Positions 57,079 to 64,000 of a DNA stretch of 64,000 bases are shown here, in pieces. Location: contig NZ_PEIB01000005.1 of assembly GCF_004116385.1 (NCBI RefSeq), positions 62,001 to 126,000 of the forward strand, read 5' to 3'. Position 1 is the stretch's first letter. The number at the start of each line of letters is the position of its first letter. A program made the position numbers and the translations under genes. The stretch comes from Veronia nyctiphanis (GTDB lineage Bacteria > Pseudomonadota > Gammaproteobacteria > Enterobacterales > Vibrionaceae). The notes below the pieces were generated by a model. It saw only the letters and a list, made by a program, of their open reading frames with translations, did not search any database and had not been told where the DNA came from.

Positions 57079-58988
57079 CTATTTTTCTTGAATCAATTCA
57101 CCCTGAAAATGGATTGATGACTCTCCTTCCAGCACGGTCAGAAACTCATTAAAAGAGACAATATCTTCTGCGGCTACCCATTGAGCAGCGATATCTAATG
57201 TTGTTGTCACCTTGAGCTTTCCCTCACCTTTTTGTTCTGTTTCTCTGATGAGTGAACCAAAATGATGATTCAGTGAGAGTGTTGGAGGCAGTATTTTTAA
57301 ACGCCAAAGGTCATTCAGGTCATATTCGTATTCAGACTCTAGCTTTATTCCACTGAAATACTCATCAAAGTCTTTATTTTGCAAACGCATATCTTTCAGC
57401 TCTTTCTTTATCCATGCGTCGTTCTCTGTGTAGACAAGAGGCTGATCAATATCTAAAAACGCTGGCAACGTATTTTCTGAAATAATTTTCAGCTTAAAGT
57501 CCATGTCGTCAACACCCGACCACAGAAACTCTGGCTCAGACAAGCTTGTCACTGCGTCTGTATATTCATCGACAAGGTACTCGTGCTTCTCCTTATCGTT
57601 TCTTGTCATCAAGTAGCTGCGATAATAGGCAGCGTATTCCCCAGAATACTCTCTGGTTTGTCGTTCATATTGCCCTCCCTTTTCATCAAACAAGCTTGCC
57701 GCTTTGTTTTTCATTTGCCATCTGTGAGCACTGATTGGCATTCGGTGAGGAATGTATTCTGGATCAACGGGCAAACTCACTTTCCCCTGAATCCAGTTTG
57801 GCGTCACTTGCCAGTTCGTCGTGTTATCTGTCGGGTCGAGACAGTATTCTTGTCTGCCGAGCGTGAAGCAGGCAACGATATGGTCAAAGGCGGTCATGGA
57901 AGGTAGCAGCAGAGTGGATGGGTAAGCCCGTTTTGTGGCGACCAAGCGTAGCTTCCCTTCAATGCCTATTTTGTTCAGCATTGCCAGAAGTAGGGTGGAC
58001 TTGTCCTTACAATCCCCATAACGATTTTTGATTGTGTGGCCTATGGTGTGAGGGGTGACGGCATGCCCGGTTTCAGACATTGAGATATAGCGAATATCCC
58101 GGGCGACAAAATCCAATATCGCATTAATTTTGTCGCTCTGATCGCTGAGCTCTGCGGTGAGGTCTGAGACCAAACCATCCAACCCTTCGATATTATCTTT
58201 GGCTTTTTGCATGTATACCGCAGTGCGCTCGGAGACTTCCTGCCAGTTATCGAGGCCACCCAGTGCTACTTTACCGATATGATCACGCCACATGATGTTG
58301 TCATCACCCTCGAAAGCCGGAATTGATTGTCCCTTACACGTCAACGAGCGTGCGTCTTCGCTACATTCAACTTGTGTGCCTTGTTGTTTCCAGCGTTTCT
58401 GGGTGTCACCGAGCCAATTAACCTGTAACGAGAAATCGTTTATAACGTAGTTGTTCTCCGTCCAGATACTGGTCGCCCAGTCCATCTCTTGGGCATTACG
58501 GTCCGTAATAACATTGAACTTAACAATAGAGAGCCCGCCTTGCTCCAAAGCTGGGAGAGGCATAACAAGCTCTTGCCCGTCAGTAAAGGTGTTGTATGAA
58601 TCTGTGTCTCGTAACCGGGCACTATCAGGCTAAACGTTGTCAACGTGCCTCTAGGGCTGACTGAAGAGGCAGAGAGGACAGTCACACGTTCCGTGTTTCG
58701 ATTAAAGTAAATGCTTTGGCTGCCATAGTCTTCGATATCGGTGAACTTTGGATAGTAGTTAATTATTGTGATTGTCTTTGAGACTTCTTCATCCTTGATA
58801 TCAAACTCATAGCGCCGCAAAACTTGATGCATTACATCGGGCTTTTTGGCTTCCGCCAAGTATTTCTCTGCGATTGCTTTGTCGTCGATACCGACATTAA
58901 GTTGCCAGTCAATGAGATCGGTTTGTTGAGCGGATAACGCTGTACTGACCAGAAGCAGCCCAAACAGGGAGACAGTGATATTTTTCAT
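57079..58988 (-). pseudogene. DUF3857/transglutaminase-like exported protein, frame broken once
   Basis: About 636 residues when rejoined. Signal peptide to about residue 20 (TALSAQQ). DUF3857 domain in the first 260 residues (LRRYEFDIKDEEVSKTITII, RLRDTDSYNTFTDGQELV). Transglutaminase-like core at about 280-390 with the Cys of YGDCKDKST, His of AFDHIVACF and Asp of CLDPTD, so the catalytic triad is present. A DUF3858-like end follows. The break is at 58628-58629, one C missing on the coding strand. It overlaps the preceding membrane protein gene by four bases. Role in the periplasm unknown; possibly a protease or crosslinker. Confidence 0.8.
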
Positions 58989-60076
58989 TTTGCTTGAAAC
59001 TCCCAGATCATGTTCGACATCATCTGCTCGATGTCTCTTCTCGTGTGTTTTTCGAAGTCTGCATTTATCACTAACTCGGCAATACCTTGCTGACTTTCTG
59101 CGATAGCGTGGTAAGACAGATTCTTTTCTAAAAAGGCTTCAGAGTGGCAAATAATTACGGCTTTGATTAGAAACGTGCGAGTAATGAAGCGTCTTTTCTC
59201 GTGACACTTCGCATCTGAGAATTCATCCAGAAACGTGTTTTGACGGAAGCGAGTTTGCTCGTTGAGTGATGTGCCTTTCTCGTGCCAAAAGGTAATTGCA
59301 TGCGCGCCGTATGACGAATGAACAAATTCTACATCACTGCTGCCGTCTGACACCGTACCTTTCTTAACACGATGCCAGTCATCACTGTCCAACTGGAGGG
59401 TATAGTGCCCTTGCGCTTGTCGATATATGTCACCACTTTGATACGACTCCAATGAACCCCATATATGTGACTGTTGATATATCGCTACTGTCCAGCCAAC
59501 GGCTAACAGCCCACCGACAACAACAAGCCATATCCATTTTATCGTTGTGATGATCCCGTTATTGGCCTTGAACTCGACGTTGGGTAAACATCGTTTTACC
59601 CGGTCCAGTTGGTTCACGATAAGTGAAAAGGAGAATATCCAGATAGGGTAGACAGCCAAGTTTAACCAATCATAACCGATTGAAACTGCGCTAAGTATGC
59701 TGGCGAGGCTTGCGACAAAACCAACGAATGATGCTAGGTAACAGACTCCGTAACTTATCGATTTCAACTGATGCTTTTGTTCTGCTGAACGAAAGCCACG
59801 AAACAGAAAATACTGAGCAATAGGTTGGAAGATATAAAGCAAAGGCATAAAGAGCCAAAGTGCCGGAGTGAATCGTTTTTTATCTATCGTATTAAGCTCT
59901 TTGGTAACTTTGTAAAACCGATACGCGGAATAGAGACCGAGGCCGGAAAACTGCAGCAAGAACTCCCAAAACAGATTTCTTGGTCGTGAGAGCTTGATGG
60001 GGTCTGGTTTTATTTCTGTTTGAGTTTCAATATTTTCTTTTTTTAATTCGGGTGGCTTTTCTATTGTATCGAGCAT
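58985..60076 (-). CDS. Membrane protein of unknown function, partner of the transglutaminase-like protein
   Basis: 363 residues. The first 60 are charged and Pro/Lys-rich; about 55-195 has four hydrophobic segments with an LFWEFLLQFSGLGLYSAYRFYK start resembling DUF4234-like membrane domains; a further helix near 185-205 leads to a soluble C-terminal domain of about 150 residues with no recognised motif. The gene overlaps the DUF3857 gene (ATGA), so both are made together. Intact frame. Function unknown. Confidence 0.7.
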   Translation of the reverse strand: MLDTIEKPPELKKENIETQTEIKPDPIKLSRPRNLFWEFLLQFSGLGLYSAYRFYKVTKELNTIDKKRFTPALWLFMPLLYIFQPIAQYFLFRGFRSAEQKHQLKSISYGVCYLASFVGFVASLASILSAVSIGYDWLNLAVYPIWIFSFSLIVNQLDRVKRCLPNVEFKANNGIITTIKWIWLVVVGGLLAVGWTVAIYQQSHIWGSLESYQSGDIYRQAQGHYTLQLDSDDWHRVKKGTVSDGSSDVEFVHSSYGAHAITFWHEKGTSLNEQTRFRQNTFLDEFSDAKCHEKRRFITRTFLIKAVIICHSEAFLEKNLSYHAIAESQQGIAELVINADFEKHTRRDIEQMMSNMIWEFQAK

Positions 60077-60294
60077 TCAGTTACCTTCATTCTGTCATCA
60101 CAGCAGTAATCTCTTTTCGAGTGTGCGCTGTGAAACTCGATGTTATCAAAGCACGTTTGGTCGCTATGCGGTTTCGTCTGTGCCTTTAGAGACTTATCAC
60201 ATGAGGAGTAATGAAATGATTAGGCCTTTGAACTTCTGCACATTGATAACTTTATAATAATTGCTCTTAGTTCTATCAATTGGAATGGAAGCTT

Positions 60295-61122
60295 ATGATG
60301 CAGGAACTTCAGAATGTAGCGTGTCGGGTCTTCGAAAAGTCAGAGCGCCCAACTGAGCTGCCATTTTCCATTTATACATCTGAAAGCCTGCAAGATATTA
60401 AAAATGTTCCGGTACTCAAGCCATTATTGATTTTGGTTTTGAGTGGAATAAAAGAGTTGGGGACACAAAGAGAAATAGTATGCTCGGCAGGCGAGTTTAT
60501 TTTCCTCTCAAACAGCTTGGATATTGATATGAAAAATATTCCAGCAGGCCAAGGTTACCGGGCCATTTTAATTGAGTTTGAGACGAGTGATTTTACGCAG
60601 TTTACAGTCCAGCCAGAGCGTCCTGTTAACGGGCTACATTATTCAAAAGGGAAACTGAACCAAGTTCTTTTCCAATCTATTTATCAGTTTGTCGAAATAG
60701 CAAGTTCACTTCCGCCTGAAGTGCAACATTTTCGCCGTCAAGAATTACTTCAACTCATGGTCCTGAGTGGCTTCGATTGGGTACCCCAAATGGCTGCCCA
60801 GTTTATCTTGAGTCATAAAGTCAGTGAGATTATCCAAAGAGATATAGCCGCCGAAATCAATGCAGAACAAATGGCTGATGAACTTATGATGAGTGAGTCG
60901 ACCTTGCGGCGAAAACTCAAAGAGGAGGGGACGTCGGTTTCTACTCTTCGCAGCCGGATAAGGTTGGGTAAGGGGCTGCATTTACTGCAAACCACATCGA
61001 TACAAATTGGTCGAATTGCTGAGTGCTGTGGGTACCAGTCGCAATCCAGATTTACGGACCAGTTCAAACGCCTTTTCGGTATGACACCAAGAGAGTTGCT
61101 TAAAACAAGAATGCCCGATTAG
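60295..61122 (+). CDS. AraC-family transcriptional regulator
   Basis: 275 residues from the chosen ATG (60298, the adjacent ATG, is equally possible). N-terminal cupin-like half (LLILVLSGIKELGTQREIVCSAGEFIFL), and the C-terminal HTH pair (ADELMMSESTLRRKLKEEG and IGRIAECCGYQSQSRFTDQFKRLFGMTPREL), about 175-270. 90 bases before elbB on the same strand, so it may regulate elbB or itself. A TTG at 60280 extends the frame but is less likely. Confidence 0.88.
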   Translation: MMQELQNVACRVFEKSERPTELPFSIYTSESLQDIKNVPVLKPLLILVLSGIKELGTQREIVCSAGEFIFLSNSLDIDMKNIPAGQGYRAILIEFETSDFTQFTVQPERPVNGLHYSKGKLNQVLFQSIYQFVEIASSLPPEVQHFRRQELLQLMVLSGFDWVPQMAAQFILSHKVSEIIQRDIAAEINAEQMADELMMSESTLRRKLKEEGTSVSTLRSRIRLGKGLHLLQTTSIQIGRIAECCGYQSQSRFTDQFKRLFGMTPRELLKTRMPD

Positions 61123-61212
61123 GGCGAAAAGTTGACTGTTTTTTGACTATTTAGTGCGTCTTGTCTCCTCTAACCTGTTCCACAGTATTAGAGAAAGTGA
61201 AGGAGCTTAAAG

Positions 61213-61872
61213 ATGAAAAAAGTTGCTGTTATTTTGTCAGGCTGTGGGTATCTAGATGGCGCGGAAATTCGCGAAGCCGTGCTGGCTTTGTTGGCATTGG
61301 ATAATAACACTGCGGAGGTACGCATATTTGCACCAAATAAGGTGCAGCATCATGTGCTCAATCATCTCTCTGGCGAAGAGACAGCCGAACGCCGGAATAT
61401 TTTGGTAGAGGCTGCGCGTATCGCACGCGGGAAAATTGAAGACATTAATGAATTGAATGCTGAGGAATTCGATGGTCTAGTCATACCCGGTGGGTTCGGC
61501 GTGGCAAAAAATTTCAGTAGTTTTGCTTTTGAGGGAAGTGCGGGTGAGGTTGATCAACAAGTCGCACAAAAAGTTATCGCGTTTAAAGACGCGAACAAGC
61601 CCATAGGTGCCACATGTATAAGCCCAGCATTTCTCGCAATGACGCTAGGTCACACAGCTCCCACTCTGACACTGGGTAACGACTCTGAATTTGCAAAGGA
61701 AATAGAGAAATTAGGTGCAAAACATCAGCTCTGCGACACTCACGATTGTGTTATTGATGCCGAAAATAAAATTGTCAGTACACCTGCGTATATGGATGAC
61801 AATGCCAGCCTGAAAGATGTTTTTTCCGGCATTGATAAATTGGTCAAAGCGACGTTGGATTTGATGCAATAA
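61213..61872 (+). CDS. elbB: ElbB, DJ-1/PfpI-family glyoxalase-like protein
   Basis: 219 residues, close to E. coli ElbB (GlxIII-like, class I glutamine-amidotransferase fold). ILSGCGYLDGAEIREAVL at the start, VIPGGFGVAKN, then the nucleophile Cys in GATCISPAFLA, and late IVSTPAYM. E. coli ElbB has weak glyoxalase activity and is linked to isoprenoid biosynthesis; the exact role is unsettled. GAAGGAG precedes the ATG. Followed by a strong terminator. Confidence 0.93.
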   Translation: MKKVAVILSGCGYLDGAEIREAVLALLALDNNTAEVRIFAPNKVQHHVLNHLSGEETAERRNILVEAARIARGKIEDINELNAEEFDGLVIPGGFGVAKNFSSFAFEGSAGEVDQQVAQKVIAFKDANKPIGATCISPAFLAMTLGHTAPTLTLGNDSEFAKEIEKLGAKHQLCDTHDCVIDAENKIVSTPAYMDDNASLKDVFSGIDKLVKATLDLMQ

Positions 61873-61877
61873 CCAAG

Positions 61878-61910
61878 AAGCCCACATGATTTTTCATGTG
61901 GGCTTTTCTT
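61878..61910 (+). terminator. Intrinsic terminator after elbB
   Basis: aagcccacatga-tttt-tcatgtgggctt, a perfect 12-bp stem with a T-rich tail. Confidence 0.92.
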
Positions 61911-62193
61911 TATCAATAATTTGCTTTTTCAGCTTATCTCATGATCTGACAATGAATCGTTTTGGTGTAGTGAGCACTCCAGCCTTTTTTCTGGAAGGCC
62001 CAGAATGCGAAAAGATATCGTTTTGAGGTGTCTAATAAATTGGAACAAGTTAACTGCATCCAATAAACCATATTTTGTAAGAAACTACGTATTTTTTCTT
62101 CTCACCTTCATGAAACTTTAACGATCTAAATCCACACTCGCTCCCCGAAGAGACATCTATCACTAATAATAAATCTCTATTGAGGAAGCAATC
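61911..62193. other. Intergenic region upstream of the PhoX-type gene
   Basis: No gene. Near 62105-62123 is CTTCATGAAACTTTAACG, only weakly like a Pho box (two CTGTCAT-type repeats), so control by phosphate is possible but not supported. Confidence 0.4.
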
Positions 62194-64000
62194 GTGAGTA
62201 AACATGAAGATCAGCGTCTTCTGGACGCGGAACCAGAGTTCAATCGTTTTATCGATGCGGCGATGAATCGTCGTAATTTCTTACGTGGTGCAGGTGCTGC
62301 GGGTACTGTTGCTTTTTTTGCCGCTAGCCCTTTAGCAAAAGCAGTCGCAGGTTCAATGGATAACAGTAAGTTGATGGGCTTTAAAGCTATCCCAGCATCT
62401 GTTGCTGACACTGTTGTCGTGCCAGAAGGCTATGTCGCTGAGCCGCTGATTTCTTGGGGTGATGCCCTGTTTGCCAACTCACCGAAGTTCAGCCAGTCGA
62501 ACGACTCAAAAGCGCAAGAAATGCAATACGGTGATAACACCGACGGCATGACGTTCTTCCCGCTGTCAAACGACAGAGCTGTGCTGGTTGCTAACAATGA
62601 GTACACCAACAACGAATACCTTTACCCGCATCAGGGTAAGAACATTTCAGCGGATGATGTTCGCAAAGGACAAGCGGCGCACGGTGTTTCTATCGTTGAG
62701 CTGATGAAAAAAGACGGCAGCTGGGTAGTTAACGTCAACGGTCGCCTTAACCGTAAAATCACTGCATACACACCAATGGAAATGACCGGCCCAGCTCGCG
62801 GCCACGATCTGTTAAAAACCAAAGCTGATCCAACTGGTACTGAGATTCTGGGTACCTACAATAACTGTGCGAATGGTCAAACCCCATGGGGCACGTATTT
62901 AGCGTGTGAAGAAAACTTCAACGGCTATTTTGCGGCGTCTAAAGACGTTGATCTTGGCGGTACGTATAAGCGTTACGGTGTAAGAGCAAAAGACTGGAGC
63001 TACGACTGGTGGAAACACGATGAGCGTTTCGACGTAGCGAAAACACCGAACGAACCTCACCGCTTCGGTTGGGTTGTTGAAATTGATCCAATGAACCCTA
63101 ACTCAAAGCCTAAAAAGCGTTCTGCGCTGGGTCGTTTCAAGCATGAAAATGCAGCGTTGACCATTAACACTGACGGACATGTTGTTGTTTACCTCGGCGA
63201 CGATGAGCGTGGCGAGCACCTGTATAAGTTTGTTTCTAAGAACAAATATAAGCCTGGTACACATGCCTCAAACCTTGATCTGCTCGAAGAGGGTACCCTG
63301 TTCGTTGCTAAGTTTGATGGTAAAGAAGGTGAGATGGGTGGCAAAGGCCAGTGGGTTGAACTGACCTTTGGTAAGAACGGACTGACACCTGAAAACGGCT
63401 TCAAGAGTCAGGCTGAAATAATGATTTTTGCCCGTGAAGCAGCGACCCAAGTCGGTGCGACTACGATGGACCGTCCTGAGTGGGTAGCCGTTCATCCGAA
63501 CAATAAGCATATTTTCTGTACCCTGACAAACAACAAATATCGCGGTGTGCGTGAGAACCAACCGTTAAACGTTGCTAACCCACGCGAAAAGAACCCGTAT
63601 GGCCACATTGTTCGCTGGGCGCCGAAGGGTGGCGATCACTCATCAAGCGAATTTGAGTGGGACATCTTTGTGATGGCAGGTAACCCAGAAGTGCACGAGG
63701 GTTTGATGGCTGGTTCTGCAAACATCAATAAAGACAACATGTTCAACAGCCCTGACGGCATCGGCTTTGATGCGGCTGGCCGCCTGTGGATTCAGACTGA
63801 CGGTAAATACTCCAACAAAGATAACTTCGCAGGCATGGGTAATAACCAAATGCTGTGTGCCGACCCTAAAACCGGCGAAATTCGTCGTTTCATGACAGGG
63901 CCGATCGCCTGTGAAATCACTGGATTGACTTTCTCTCCTGACCACAAAACGATGTTCGTGGGTATTCAGCATCCGGGTGAAGACCTTGCGCCTTCTCATT
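62194..64000 (+). CDS. PhoX-family (DUF839) secreted phosphatase, 3' end outside window
   Basis: 602 residues visible, open to the right edge. GTG start with GAGGAAG eight bases before. A twin-arginine signal (NRRNFLRGAGAAGTV, about residues 25-40) directs folded export. DUF839 features: FFPLSNDRAVLVANNEYTN, CEENFNGYFAAS, RFKHENAALT, DRPEWVAVHP and SPDGIGFDAAGRLWIQTDG. PhoX enzymes are calcium- and iron-dependent alkaline phosphatases. No frame break seen in the visible part. Members of the family vary in substrate, so phosphatase activity is inferred. Confidence 0.9.
   Translation, partial: MSKHEDQRLLDAEPEFNRFIDAAMNRRNFLRGAGAAGTVAFFAASPLAKAVAGSMDNSKLMGFKAIPASVADTVVVPEGYVAEPLISWGDALFANSPKFSQSNDSKAQEMQYGDNTDGMTFFPLSNDRAVLVANNEYTNNEYLYPHQGKNISADDVRKGQAAHGVSIVELMKKDGSWVVNVNGRLNRKITAYTPMEMTGPARGHDLLKTKADPTGTEILGTYNNCANGQTPWGTYLACEENFNGYFAASKDVDLGGTYKRYGVRAKDWSYDWWKHDERFDVAKTPNEPHRFGWVVEIDPMNPNSKPKKRSALGRFKHENAALTINTDGHVVVYLGDDERGEHLYKFVSKNKYKPGTHASNLDLLEEGTLFVAKFDGKEGEMGGKGQWVELTFGKNGLTPENGFKSQAEIMIFAREAATQVGATTMDRPEWVAVHPNNKHIFCTLTNNKYRGVRENQPLNVANPREKNPYGHIVRWAPKGGDHSSSEFEWDIFVMAGNPEVHEGLMAGSANINKDNMFNSPDGIGFDAAGRLWIQTDGKYSNKDNFAGMGNNQMLCADPKTGEIRRFMTGPIACEITGLTFSPDHKTMFVGIQHPGEDLAPSH

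Noticed and set aside
62105-62123. Pho box before the PhoX-type gene
   Set aside because: Too few matches to the two CTGTCAT-type repeats to support it.
1-64000. CRISPR array, prophage or defence system
   Set aside because: No regular repeat-spacer pattern, cas, phage structural, restriction or toxin-antitoxin genes could be identified in the window.

Overview
The window reads as chromosomal DNA of a marine gammaproteobacterium, most likely Vibrionaceae (Grimontia, Enterovibrio or Photobacterium-like). The reasons are an E. coli-like gene order mdlA-mdlB-tesB-ybaY-atl-ffs, Vibrio-style DUF1244, DUF1826 and DUF1007 proteins, a chitinase, and TonB-dependent iron uptake. No phage, CRISPR array or intact transposase was seen. 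Species is not determinable from this sequence alone.

Layout. 1-4.9 kb is housekeeping: the end of an amino-acid ABC permease, xthA, a small lipoprotein, tRNA-Tyr, dsbA, a DUF1244 protein and queC. 4.9-8.7 kb is the molybdate locus, modE divergent from modABC, with a textbook ModE operator between them. 8.8-17.1 kb holds a cysteine-synthase-like enzyme, the MdlAB exporter pair, tesB, ybaY, atl, a membrane protein and 4.5S RNA. 17.4-23.4 kb is a sugar island: a PTS glucose-type permease facing a response regulator, a histidine kinase and a lone sugar-binding protein, flanked on both sides by copies of a dispersed repeat. 23.6-24.5 kb is a 5'-truncated kinase.

24.5-41 kb is an iron block. A receptor-fhuC-fhuD-fhuB uptake operon is divergent from a hydroxamate (NIS) siderophore operon: PLP decarboxylase, N-hydroxylase, MFS exporter, acyltransferase-synthetase, FhuF-type reductase and a membrane acyltransferase-like protein. 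They share a 757-bp AT-rich spacer with a Fur-like box on each side. A dead receptor fragment and a Rob-like AraC regulator follow. 41.7-46.6 kb has a GH19 chitinase, an AT-rich acyltransferase-3 gene and a small protein. 46.7-51.4 kb has a tandem QueD-like protein, the mesX-mesD methionine synthase pair and an unrecognised protein. 51.5-57 kb is a zinc block: znuB-znuC divergent from znuA over a Zur-like palindrome, followed by DUF1826, DUF1007 and NicO-family genes. 57-64 kb has a DUF3857/transglutaminase protein with a membrane partner, an AraC regulator, elbB and the start of a PhoX-type phosphatase.

Quality caveat. About 18 otherwise normal genes are broken by what reads as loss of one base (two in modA) in a short homopolymer run. 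Restoring the base always rejoins the two family-matching halves and restores a normal length. All changes are deletions and none are insertions, so most are probably sequencing errors rather than gene decay. These genes are listed over their whole span as 'pseudogene', with the break position given. Reading frames here should not be used uncritically: for example, an apparent 1205-residue transporter-synthetase fusion at 34133-37750 is probably two genes.
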